A stretch of DNA of 64,000 nt from the NCBI GenBank assembly GCA_016717145.1, contig JADKGD010000017.1, positions 93,501 to 157,500 on the forward strand, written 5' to 3'. Both the position numbers and the translations under genes were made by a program. Shown one piece after another: positions 9,597 through 18,725 of this stretch. Source of the DNA: Saprospiraceae bacterium. GTDB lineage: Bacteria; Bacteroidota; Bacteroidia; Chitinophagales; Saprospiraceae. Within the stretch, counting starts at the first letter, position 1. Each line of letters opens with the position of its first letter. The notes beneath the pieces were generated by a model that saw only the letters and a program-made list of their open reading frames with translations, had not been told where the DNA came from and ran no database searches.

Positions 9597-10184
9597 TTAG
9601 TTAATTGCGGTGACAAAATCAGAAACATTTATTTTCCCCTGGACTTTTCTTTTGATTTCTATTCTGGATAAGTCCTGATTTGCTTTAGACCCAAAGCCGT
9701 AGGTAGTATCACCTTTTTCTGCCTGAGTTATTCTGATTAGTTTTTCAGTATACACTATTCGTTCTTTTTCATCCCAGATTAATTCAGCGCTTTCCAGTTT
9801 TTCATTTTTTTCATTATAGAAAATTACATTGCCTTTTGCGGTTACTTTTGATGTACGATCCTCACGTATAGCCTTATCGGCTTTGAGCCAGCTGTATACT
9901 TTTTTATTGGCGTCAAGAAATTCTACCAATATGCCTTTAGGAAAAACATCTTTTCTTTCATTGTATGAAATATATCGTTCAAGGACCGGGGCATTAATAA
10001 TGACTTTTGCCACTGCCGAATCGCTATAGATAATTCTGATGTTTTTACCTCGTTCGATATTAGTTTGAAGATCTTCAGCCAACAATGAGTCAATTTCTTC
10101 AACATTATTGCTACAGGAAATGCACAAAATACCCAAAAATATATAAAAAAATTGCCTCAAAAAAGTTCTGTTTTCCTTAGTCAT
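9597..10184 (-). CDS. lptC: LPS export ABC transporter periplasmic protein LptC (lipoprotein-like)
   Basis: About 195-residue protein with an N-terminal hydrophobic segment ending in ILCISCSNN, which reads as a lipobox with Cys24, and a periplasmic OstA/LptC-type beta-jellyroll: short beta-rich repeats such as DSAVAKVIINAPVLERY, FPKGILVEFLD, ADKAIREDRTSKVTAKGNV and AELIWDEKERIVYTEKLIRI. LptC joins the LptB2FG transporter to the LptA bridge during lipopolysaccharide transport. I use the ATG at 10182-10184; a TTG nine codons upstream is possible but would put charged residues before the signal sequence. It sits between a CHU_C protein and a CNNM protein on the same strand. Confidence 0.85.
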   Translation of the reverse strand: MTKENRTFLRQFFYIFLGILCISCSNNVEEIDSLLAEDLQTNIERGKNIRIIYSDSAVAKVIINAPVLERYISYNERKDVFPKGILVEFLDANKKVYSWLKADKAIREDRTSKVTAKGNVIFYNEKNEKLESAELIWDEKERIVYTEKLIRITQAEKGDTTYGFGSKANQDLSRIEIKRKVQGKINVSDFVTAIN

Positions 10185-10223
10185 GCACTTATATTCTTCA
10201 TATTGAATCAATTATAGAAGAGG

Positions 10224-12374
10224 TTATCTTACTAAGGTCAAATCACCCGCATAATCTTTAACAAAATCATCAATGTACCTTACCCTTGCCCGCCAGACAT
10301 ACACGCCTGCGACAGCCGGAAGAGATTTGAAGGTACCATCCCATCCATTTTGATCGGTATTTGTCTCTAGTTTGCCATTAGCATCGGGTATTCTAACATC
10401 TATGCCTTGATAAACCAGGTTGCCCCATCTGTCATAAACTTCGAGAAGTTCAATAAATTTTACACCTTTTGTTCCCCAAACATTAAAGAAATCATTAAAA
10501 GGACTATTTGTTTTACCTTCAGCAGGTGTAAAAATATTTGGTGTGAACAATTTATAATCTTTTATAACTCTGATAGTTACGATATCCTCCTTAATACATC
10601 CATTGGTATCAATTACAGTAAATGTATAAGTTGTCGTCGTTTTAGGAAATACAATTGGGTCTTCTATACCGTTAATGGCAAAATCAGCACTTGGATTCCA
10701 ATATAGTGTATCAGCACCATTAAAAGAAGTATAGCTTCCATTCAACTGAAATACATCTCCCAGTTCTATTTCGCTATCCATTCCGGCATCAATAATAATA
10801 GGAGGTGGTTGATTGATTATTCTGTTTAGTGATTCTGTACATCCTTTTATATCCTGCACAGTGAGTGTGTAGTTTCCAATATCAAGATCACCGAATAGTG
10901 GACTTGGCTGAAAAGGCCCTCCATTAAGACTATACTGATAGTCAGGAGCACCTCTTACTCCTTTAGCAATAATTTGACCTTCAGGTATTTGATAACATCT
11001 AAGATCTATGATTTCAGCATTCAAAGCAAGGGTACTAGTATCCTTGCAACAGGCATCCACAAAAAAATCTACTATTTTTGTAACAGTACATCCTCTGCTG
11101 CTTTCTACTGTTAGTGCTGCCGTTTTATTGCCGAATGATTCGTAAGAAACATTATAAGGACCAAACCCTGTAGCTCTGCTTGGTACAGATCTGTCTCCAA
11201 AATTCCAGCTGTATTTAATAATAGGGTCTGTATCAGATTGAGACTTATTGGTATAAATAACAGATTTGTCACACTCAAATGCCTTGTTGGCATTTATTTC
11301 AAAATCCGGATTGGGTCCTAAAAAGGTGCCTGTACCACCAAATTCAATGGCAAAACCTAGTCCGGATCTACTGAAATTATTTATGATCAGTACATATGAT
11401 TTACCAGCTACCATATCAATTGGTTGGACAAAATTGTTATTTCTTCCTACACACCCGCCTGGCTCTGAAATATCTGATTCTCCGGATCTTAGTCCCGTTG
11501 GTCCGTTACACAGGCTCCATTCAGATAATGGCCTTATATTACCAAAACCATCTGTATTTGCTCCTGCTCCTTCACACCGCAAGAGTTTTTTATTATTACA
11601 ATCATCAAGGCCATTTGGTAATTCATATAGTGCAAAGTCAATATCATCTGTTATTTGGTTTAGGAAATTATTGTTTGGTGTCAAAGTAAAGGTAAGACTG
11701 CCGGATACATCACAAGTCCATTTGTACCATGCAGAAGCAAATTCTCCACCTACACAAATATCTTTTTCGAGCTCATTTTGGTTGTTTCCGTTTCCTTGCA
11801 AATCATTTACTTTGAATGAAGATTTATCGCACAAAACAACACCATCCTTACAGTCACTTTCAGGAGATTTTACCGGAATAAAATCATCAAGACAAATTTT
11901 AAAAGTTCCCGGGCCATCTGTAGAAGATTCTACCATAATAAAATATACCTGACCAATATTCAGGTCATCAAATACCAATTCGTCAACGCCAACATCCTTA
12001 CCTGGAGAACACGTCAAGTATTTACCGCATTTTTCAAATAAAATAATTTTTGGACTCCTCATTGTTCCACCATTGCCCAAGCCCAAAACCCGGATTAATA
12101 TTGCCGGTTCTCTGGGAACAAATGAAAACCAGACACCATTTGCCCATTTTAAGGATATACAATCAGCTGTGCCTTGATTAAATTCGGTATCAGGTTTTGC
12201 ACCAACATTTGTAAAGGCTCCATCTGCAGAACAGAAATTGTCTGTTGATGGCAGTGCTTTTGCAAATTGGCAATCGTCGTTGAGCACCTGACCTGATATT
12301 TGTGAAAAACCGATGGAACAAAATATCAAAATGTGTAATATTTTTTCTTGTATTTTTTTAATATTTTGATTCAT
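10224..12374 (-). CDS. Secreted PKD/SprB-repeat protein with gliding-motility-type (CHU_C, T9SS type B) C-terminal domain
   Basis: 716 residues when started at the ATG at 12372-12374, which gives a proper signal peptide (MNQNIKKIQEKI then a hydrophobic run to SGQ); a TTG 14 codons upstream would bury it. After the signal come two beta-sandwich domains rich in Cys, Asn and Gly (residues ~25-350) resembling the pre-peptidase/Ig modules of Bacteroidota surface proteins, a PKD domain (YSWNFGD), a SprB-like repeat (DYQYSLNGG, YTLTVQDIKGC), an Ig-like module (TYTFTVIDTNGC) and a terminal ~90-residue CHU_C domain (FTPNIFTPAEG, LEVYDRWGNLVYQ, GVYVWRARVRY). The CHU_C domain is the T9SS type B export signal, so the product is secreted or attached to the cell surface. 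A role in attachment or gliding is inferred. Confidence 0.88.
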   Translation of the reverse strand: MNQNIKKIQEKILHILIFCSIGFSQISGQVLNDDCQFAKALPSTDNFCSADGAFTNVGAKPDTEFNQGTADCISLKWANGVWFSFVPREPAILIRVLGLGNGGTMRSPKIILFEKCGKYLTCSPGKDVGVDELVFDDLNIGQVYFIMVESSTDGPGTFKICLDDFIPVKSPESDCKDGVVLCDKSSFKVNDLQGNGNNQNELEKDICVGGEFASAWYKWTCDVSGSLTFTLTPNNNFLNQITDDIDFALYELPNGLDDCNNKKLLRCEGAGANTDGFGNIRPLSEWSLCNGPTGLRSGESDISEPGGCVGRNNNFVQPIDMVAGKSYVLIINNFSRSGLGFAIEFGGTGTFLGPNPDFEINANKAFECDKSVIYTNKSQSDTDPIIKYSWNFGDRSVPSRATGFGPYNVSYESFGNKTAALTVESSRGCTVTKIVDFFVDACCKDTSTLALNAEIIDLRCYQIPEGQIIAKGVRGAPDYQYSLNGGPFQPSPLFGDLDIGNYTLTVQDIKGCTESLNRIINQPPPIIIDAGMDSEIELGDVFQLNGSYTSFNGADTLYWNPSADFAINGIEDPIVFPKTTTTYTFTVIDTNGCIKEDIVTIRVIKDYKLFTPNIFTPAEGKTNSPFNDFFNVWGTKGVKFIELLEVYDRWGNLVYQGIDVRIPDANGKLETNTDQNGWDGTFKSLPAVAGVYVWRARVRYIDDFVKDYAGDLTLVR

Positions 12375-12646
12375 AACAATTATTTGAATTTGCAAACAAC
12401 TTGACATATAACACAATTTGATTGTTGAGTGTTTGTGTATTATACATCAAAGAGACCAATATTCACTAAAAGGCTGGTACAAAGTTACAATTTTAACGTT
12501 AATTTAATGTATTTGTCGATTGTGTTGTCAGAAATTTGTATTTTATTTTCCTTTGGTATTTGTGATTAGCAGGTTCTTTGCCATATAATAATGAATAACA
12601 TTATTTTAGGGCAGGATACAGAAAAATAATAAAATTAATCACTTCG

Positions 12647-13813
12647 TTAATTGATAATGGTAATATCGCCGACAAAGTTGTAAGTTTCATTTGACTTTGG
12701 ACATTTTGCAGTTATTATATAGGTGTATACACCCTGACCCAAAGCTCTGCCTCGATACATCCCATTCCATGGCTTGTCAATATCATCTGCAGTAAATACT
12801 AAATTACCCCATCTGTCAAAAATTGAAATGGCAAGAAATTCATTTTCATTTTCAGCAAATACTTTAAACAATTCGTTTGTACCATCGCCACTATTCGGAT
12901 TAAATATATTCGGTATATAAAATCCTTTCCGACTGCATTCATTTGTAAAACGAACAAAAACCTGGTCTTCCTTCAGACAACCGAACTCATCAACAATTTC
13001 AACAGTATAATTTGTCGAATTTTCGATATTTTTTATAGAAGGTTCAGGACAATCATCACAACTCAAGCCAAGCTTAGGGGTCCATGTAAACAGGTAATCA
13101 GCATCTTTGTCATATTGTGCTTTAATATTAACTTTGCTATTTAAAAACAAATCAAATTCCTTTTCAATTATCGTATAATTGATGGAGGGGAAGACGAAAA
13201 TATTTACGTCTGCAGTATCAGTCTGACATAAACCTTTTGAACCAATTACAACAAGTGATGTAGTTTCTGCCGGCGTGTATCTTAGCGTGTCTCCAGTGCC
13301 TACTATTTGTGCTCCTTGATACCAGACGTAAGATTCTGAGAAACCAAACGCACTGACTTGAGCGATGGAAGTAGGACATATAGTATCGCCAATGGCGGAC
13401 ACTTCTGTTTTTGTTATGACTTTGACAACAATTGAATCATTGAGGACACATTCGTCTGAAATGGATTGTAAAAAATATGTACTTGACTGATCCGGTTGTG
13501 CAGTGATGGAAAGCGAATTTTGATTTGTAATTTCATTGGTATTTGACGTCCAGGTAGCTGCACCTAAAGCCCTTCCTTTAAGTAAGACAGTTTCACCTTT
13601 GCATATTGTGATGTCATTTCCAGCCTCAATGCTTGATATAGGGATAAGGTCAACAAATATGGAATCCAAATAATGACATCCTATTGCAGAAGTGACATTG
13701 ACATAATATGTTTGCGAAATCAAGGGTGTTGCATTTGGGGTATAACATTGATTACAACTCAAGCTGGAATCAGACAACCATATTGGGTTAAATCCCCCAG
13801 TGACTTCTAACAA
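12647..13813 (-). CDS. Giant PKD-repeat CHU_C protein, C-terminal fragment (frameshifted from 13849-18216)
   Basis: This 388-residue frame has no credible start (TTG at 13813) and its coding signal continues upstream to about 13866 (SKTICEGSSTLLEV), where it meets the end of the upstream frame. Content: Ig-like modules (NDITICKGETVLLKG, ATWTSN, STYFLQSISDEC; DTICPTSIAQVSAFG) and a terminal CHU_C/T9SS type B domain (FYIPNIFNPNSGDGTNE, ISIFDRWGNLVF, GVYTYIITAKC, GDITII). It supplies the sorting domain that the 1455-residue upstream piece lacks. Adding one A to the run of five at 13867-13871 (T on the + strand) joins the two into one gene of 1856 residues. Confidence 0.88.
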   Translation of the reverse strand: MLEVTGGFNPIWLSDSSLSCNQCYTPNATPLISQTYYVNVTSAIGCHYLDSIFVDLIPISSIEAGNDITICKGETVLLKGRALGAATWTSNTNEITNQNSLSITAQPDQSSTYFLQSISDECVLNDSIVVKVITKTEVSAIGDTICPTSIAQVSAFGFSESYVWYQGAQIVGTGDTLRYTPAETTSLVVIGSKGLCQTDTADVNIFVFPSINYTIIEKEFDLFLNSKVNIKAQYDKDADYLFTWTPKLGLSCDDCPEPSIKNIENSTNYTVEIVDEFGCLKEDQVFVRFTNECSRKGFYIPNIFNPNSGDGTNELFKVFAENENEFLAISIFDRWGNLVFTADDIDKPWNGMYRGRALGQGVYTYIITAKCPKSNETYNFVGDITIIN

Positions 13814-13848
13814 AGTTGAGGATCCTTCGCAAATGGTTTTAGAAGGTT

Positions 13849-16800
13849 TTAGAAAATCAGATATACTTTTTCAACATTTACAAGGATGGAATCCTCTTTG
13901 TAACATCCGTAAATATTAGTAACAAGTATGCTATAATATGTATTTTCTAAAGGGGATGCTTTGACTTTTGTACAATTGTCATAACAATTTAATCCCGCAT
14001 CTTTTGTATCCCACTGGTAGTCATAATTCGGATCAACATTAGTTACAGATATTTCAACAGAACCTCCTTCACAAGTAATGGTGTCAGCAGATAAAACCAA
14101 TGTTGGGCCAGCAATAGGTATAACGGTAACTACTATGGAATCTGAATTAATGCAGCCATTTTGTGATTCAGTTTCAAAGAAATATGTGGTTGTTTTTAGT
14201 GGTTTTACATTTGCATTTTCACAAAGAATACATAAAATAGTGGGGTCATTTATCCAATGGAAGGTATAATCCGGTAAATTACTGATTATTTTTGCAGAAA
14301 TATCGATGCTATCACCCAAACAAATAGTTTTATCATCTGAAAGCGTTAGTAACGTATTAGGTAGAATGTTAAAATATTGTTCTGTAGAGTCTTTGCAACC
14401 CTTATTTGTTATTGCCTTTAGTTTGATGTTGTATTGACCACTTTTTGTAAAGATGATCTCCGGTTGTTGCTCCTTCGAAAATGAACCATTACCGAAATCC
14501 CACGTCCAATCAATCACATTGCCGTATTCAATTTCAGATGTATTTGTAATAAGTAAAGGTGTGTTTTCGCAATTGAGCATCGATTGCATTGCGAAGCTCA
14601 AATCGGGTATTGCAGCCACTTCAATTATTGAATCTTTTACTAGGGTATCTATACAATTGATAGTTGATGATATCAGACTAATAGTGTATTTTCCGTATGA
14701 TTCAATAGTAAAAGCGGGATCCTTAGTATTACTTTCATATGTCGATCCTCCTGATAAAAGCCACTTAAAATTTAAGTCAGTTGAGGAAGAAGTTGTCAGA
14801 TTAACTATATCAATTTGTGCAGGCAGGCCACATATAGGTTCAGGGTTAGTTACAAATGATGTTTTTATTTCATTGACTATAATGGGGTCAATTGTAAATG
14901 TTCTTGAACAACCTGCATCATCAGAAACCAATAGTTTTGGTGCATATTTCCCAGGGGTTTCATACAGATATGTTGTGGTATCTGTTTTGATTAATGTAGG
15001 TACTTCATTTATTTTTCCATCACCATAATCCCATATAAAAGTATAAAGTTTGTCAGCGGTTGCAGACAATTTTACTTCAAGAGGTACACAATTGCCGGTA
15101 ATATTAAAATCCATGTCTGCTTTTGGACCTAAAAGATTTACATAAGCATTTCTGACAAGTGTATCCACACAGCCCGGCATCATTTCAGCGTAGAGCACTA
15201 CATTAAAACTACCGGGTAGAGTATAGACATGTGACGGATTTGCATTATAAGAAAGCCCACTATTGTCACCAAAATCCCAGGTAAATTTATTTGCAATGGT
15301 GGATTCATTTAAAAAATTTGTTAACAAAGGAGGACACGGAGCGGAAAGCGGATCACCTTTGAAAGCTGCAGTAGGATTAACAATCCTGATATGATTTTTT
15401 TTGCAAATACTTTTAGAGCAACCTCTGGAGTCAAACATCTCAACACAAATGTCATAAATTCCTTCCTGACTGAATTGGTGTAATGGGTTCTTTTCGGTCG
15501 ATACACTGCCATCGCCAAAATTCCAAAGATATGCATTCACAAATGAATTATCTGTCTCTGTTTTTAACCTTACTTCCCTTGCAGTGCAGGAGATAGTATC
15601 TGAAGAAAATCCGGGAATCAAAGGTACCGCTAAAATTTCTTTTTGAACCGAATCCTTACATCCCCAGGAATCTTCCAAAAATAGCCTGATATTATAATTG
15701 CCCTGTATCTGAAATTCAAAAGAAGGATTTGGCAAATCGGAGATTTGGTTTTCATATGAAAGTGACCATCTTCTATGTATTAAATTACCGAGGCCAGGTA
15801 CACTTTCATCAAAAAATTGTGCTGTAACTGGAATACAAATCACATTATCAGATGCAATTTGTGCTTTAATTTTGCTTACTTCAATAGGTACACTTGTTTG
15901 AAAAGTATCTTTACATCCATGTCTGTCGGTGACAAGTAAAACAGGACCCTGCAAAATACCACCTTTGTTGAATGTAACAATTACATCTTGGCCTGATGGA
16001 TCTGAAATAGAATATTCTCCAGGTAAAAATTCAGAAGATATGGCATCCTGAACAATGGAAGAAACCCTTATGTCCAGAGGTGCACAACCTCGAATTGTAT
16101 CCAAAGTATAAGAAGCATCCAAGTCCACAATAAATATAGAATCCGTAAATATATGTTCGCAACCTGTTTCAAAACTTTTTGCAAAATGAGACAAAAAATA
16201 AAGCCCTCTGCCAGGGAAAGTATAGGAATGTAATAGGGAATCTCTAATGGTATCTTTTATTGACGAAGATAATCTTACTACCCAATATAAACTGTCGGCT
16301 CCGATGGATTGATTTGTTATGTTTATTGTATATGGGTCATCGCAATTATAGTCTACTTTAAATGCTGATTTTGGTTTGTATACAGTAATGAAATCCTCTT
16401 TAGTTAAGGAAGAACTACATCCATTGTGCATTGCTGTCAAACCGACATCAAAAACTCCAAAATCCGGAAATACATATGCAGGATTTTCTTCAAATGAAAA
16501 AAAAGTCCCATTCTGACTCCAAATCCAAAAATCTGCGTTGGAACTGCATAAACTAGTAAATTGCCTGGATACATCCAGACAACCTAATAGTGGATCAGCG
16601 TCAAAATCAATTATTGGTTTTGTTCCACCCCTTATGTACTCAGGGAGTAAAATAGTATCCTTACAGCCATATATGTTCTCAACTATGAGCCTAAGATCCC
16701 ATCTGCCAACTTCAGAAATGGGGAAAACAGGATTTTTTTCTGCAGATGTAAAAATAATCGGATTTCCAACATCCCATTGCCACTTTATAACAGGCGTGTT

Positions 16801-18216
16801 ACTTACTATGCTATCTGTCAATATTGCCTCATAAGGTACACATCCTCTTGGCCCAAGAAAAGGCAAACTGGCCTCAAATTTAGCAATATCAACCTTTATG
16901 TTGTCAAATTGAACATTGCAGCCTTTTTCACTCATGAATGCCAAACTCACTGTATAGTTTCCAAATTTGTCCAAAACAAATTGTTGATTCTGAGTATTGA
17001 ATGTTGTATCTAAATCTACCCCTAATAAATGCCAGGAAAATTGGCCTTTTTCGTTTGATGAAGATTGCATGTTAAGATTTGCAGGGATAATACATGAAAA
17101 TTCATTGAGTATATTAAAAGTGACTTCCGGTTTAGGCACAATGTTAATACATGGTTTTTCAACCATTTGGATGCAAGTTCCTACGTACTTAGTCAGTTTC
17201 ACAGTATAACATCCGGGAGATGAATAAATATGTTGCGGATGATTTTCTTTGGATTTGTTGCCGTCTCCAAAATCCCAAATGAGGCTATCTGCTACATAAT
17301 TTGAAGTGTCTCTTAAATGTATTACCTGATCTTCGCAGAGTACATCTGATTGAATAAAAAAATCGGTATTTCTGTTTGTATTAATAAGATTTTCAAAAAT
17401 TATTGTATCAATGCATGGACCCTTAGTTACAATGACACGAATAGTATATTTTTTTGATTCACTATAAGTAACAATATTTGGGCTGGCACCGGTAAAAGTT
17501 TGCCCATTACCAAAATCCCATTTGTATGTTGCTGTTAGATCAGGGTCCAGATTTGTAAATGATACATCCCAGGGCAAGGCACACGAACTAAGAAACGAAT
17601 AGTCAATGTTTAACTTTGGAATCTCAATTACTTGTACAATGTTAGGTTTAGTAATGATATTTTTACAACCTTTCACATCTGTTATAGATAAGGTGCCGGT
17701 ATAATTTCCAGCAGAACTATATGTTGTGTGTATGTCCTGTTGGCCATCGGAAGTAGTAATCACATTAGACGACCCCCCGATGTCCCATGTCCAGGAAACT
17801 ATATTACCATTTTGAGAAGCAGACAGATCCGTAAAAGAAACAAATAAAGGGTTACAACCCGATATTTGATCAACGCTAAAATTGGCAACAGGTTGCTCAT
17901 AAACATGTATGATATTGTTTTTACAAGTACTTGATGTAGCTCCTGATGATGTAGTAATGGTCAGGCATATCGTATACTGTCCAGGTGATGTAAAAATAAT
18001 TCCGGGATTTTGTTTTGATGAAATCACACCACCCATATTCCATTTCCAATCAATGATAGATCCAGAATTTGTAGTAGACTGATCCTTAAAATTTACTGCC
18101 AACGAACCACAACCTTCGGCTTTATCATATACAAAATCTGCATTGACCTGAGTGAAAACGAACTCATTTGGCCAACATGAAATAATAATAAAAAGGATAA
18201 AAATAATGGACTTCAT
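13849..18216 (-). CDS. Giant secreted PKD-repeat protein, N-terminal fragment of a 1856-residue CHU_C protein
   Basis: 1455 residues from an ATG at 18214-18216. A signal peptide (MKSIIFILFIIISCWPNEFVF) is followed by about fifteen PKD domains of ~85 residues, seen by repeated W(D/N)(F/M/I)G segments (WKWNMGG, WTWDIGG, YKWDFGNG, LIWDFGDG, FTWDFGDN, WTWDFGNG) and by the xGC..D..... spacing that closes each unit (GCKNIITKP, GCKDTILLP, GCKDSVQKE). Late modules are Ig-like (DDKTICLGDSIDIS). PKD domains are extracellular spacers that bind glycans or other proteins. The frame ends early at 13849 because of a one-base shortening of an A run, and the export domain lies in the next frame (12647-13866). 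Together they form one surface protein, probably in adhesion or gliding. Confidence 0.9.
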   Translation of the reverse strand: MKSIIFILFIIISCWPNEFVFTQVNADFVYDKAEGCGSLAVNFKDQSTTNSGSIIDWKWNMGGVISSKQNPGIIFTSPGQYTICLTITTSSGATSSTCKNNIIHVYEQPVANFSVDQISGCNPLFVSFTDLSASQNGNIVSWTWDIGGSSNVITTSDGQQDIHTTYSSAGNYTGTLSITDVKGCKNIITKPNIVQVIEIPKLNIDYSFLSSCALPWDVSFTNLDPDLTATYKWDFGNGQTFTGASPNIVTYSESKKYTIRVIVTKGPCIDTIIFENLINTNRNTDFFIQSDVLCEDQVIHLRDTSNYVADSLIWDFGDGNKSKENHPQHIYSSPGCYTVKLTKYVGTCIQMVEKPCINIVPKPEVTFNILNEFSCIIPANLNMQSSSNEKGQFSWHLLGVDLDTTFNTQNQQFVLDKFGNYTVSLAFMSEKGCNVQFDNIKVDIAKFEASLPFLGPRGCVPYEAILTDSIVSNTPVIKWQWDVGNPIIFTSAEKNPVFPISEVGRWDLRLIVENIYGCKDTILLPEYIRGGTKPIIDFDADPLLGCLDVSRQFTSLCSSNADFWIWSQNGTFFSFEENPAYVFPDFGVFDVGLTAMHNGCSSSLTKEDFITVYKPKSAFKVDYNCDDPYTINITNQSIGADSLYWVVRLSSSIKDTIRDSLLHSYTFPGRGLYFLSHFAKSFETGCEHIFTDSIFIVDLDASYTLDTIRGCAPLDIRVSSIVQDAISSEFLPGEYSISDPSGQDVIVTFNKGGILQGPVLLVTDRHGCKDTFQTSVPIEVSKIKAQIASDNVICIPVTAQFFDESVPGLGNLIHRRWSLSYENQISDLPNPSFEFQIQGNYNIRLFLEDSWGCKDSVQKEILAVPLIPGFSSDTISCTAREVRLKTETDNSFVNAYLWNFGDGSVSTEKNPLHQFSQEGIYDICVEMFDSRGCSKSICKKNHIRIVNPTAAFKGDPLSAPCPPLLTNFLNESTIANKFTWDFGDNSGLSYNANPSHVYTLPGSFNVVLYAEMMPGCVDTLVRNAYVNLLGPKADMDFNITGNCVPLEVKLSATADKLYTFIWDYGDGKINEVPTLIKTDTTTYLYETPGKYAPKLLVSDDAGCSRTFTIDPIIVNEIKTSFVTNPEPICGLPAQIDIVNLTTSSSTDLNFKWLLSGGSTYESNTKDPAFTIESYGKYTISLISSTINCIDTLVKDSIIEVAAIPDLSFAMQSMLNCENTPLLITNTSEIEYGNVIDWTWDFGNGSFSKEQQPEIIFTKSGQYNIKLKAITNKGCKDSTEQYFNILPNTLLTLSDDKTICLGDSIDISAKIISNLPDYTFHWINDPTILCILCENANVKPLKTTTYFFETESQNGCINSDSIVVTVIPIAGPTLVLSADTITCEGGSVEISVTNVDPNYDYQWDTKDAGLNCYDNCTKVKASPLENTYYSILVTNIYGCYKEDSILVNVEKVYLIF

Positions 18217-18725
18217 TTTATAAGAAATACTAAGATTGAACTTAAATATCTAATCATTGAAAATTATGCCAATTTAATGAATTTACATTTGATAAATTAT
18301 AAATATTCATAATATTATACAAATTCAGTATAATCCACTAAGGGTTAACCTAGTTTATAATTACTCAAATATATTGATAAATCTGAAGCTGTATTTGAAA
18401 AACATGTAGGAAATGTGAATATGGCTTATTTTAAGGTAAGATGGCTTGAAAAATTTATGACATTTTTGATATAATCAGTATAAACATTTGGTGTTATGGA
18501 TGTCAAAACCAGCACTGGCTATAATATCACTAAGCCAGTGTTACAATTATTGTTTAATGACCAAGTACCATAACCTTTCAATCATGAAGGAGCAGCAATT
18601 TGAAAATTTTTAATTGATTATCAGACACATAATATAAGAAATCAGTAATCCATTTCTGCACGAATACTCTATTAATAAAAAGTCATAATACTATGGAGGT
18701 TAAAACGAATTATGGCTATTTTATT
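18217..18725. other. 509-bp gene-free interval with a hairpin at 18511-18542
   Basis: Very AT-rich. It contains a 10-bp inverted repeat with one G-T pair (AGCACTGGCT at 18511-18520, AGCCAGTGTT at 18533-18542, 12-base loop). No T run follows on either strand, so it is not a standard terminator. A 25-codon frame at 18496-18573 (+) overlaps the hairpin but has no supporting homology or ribosome binding site. I see no tRNA or other known RNA here. Upstream of the PKD gene (minus strand) this interval presumably carries its promoter. Confidence 0.5.

Noticed and set aside
11266..11952. A 228-residue plus-strand frame inside the CHU_C gene
   Set aside because: It lies wholly within a well-supported minus-strand gene, is Ser/Pro/Leu-rich as expected from antisense reading of that sequence, and has no recognisable domain.
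13849..13872. Programmed frameshifting as the explanation of the PKD gene break
   Set aside because: There is no slippery heptamer with a downstream structure, and the same kind of lost base occurs at unrelated sites; undercalling of a run explains all of them more simply.
14453..15028. A 191-residue plus-strand frame inside the PKD gene
   Set aside because: It is antisense to PKD repeats with strong protein signature on the other strand; chance opening.
18496..18573. A 25-codon plus-strand frame over the hairpin at 18511-18542
   Set aside because: Too short and lacking a ribosome binding site, conservation evidence or a known relative; recorded only as part of the gene-free interval.
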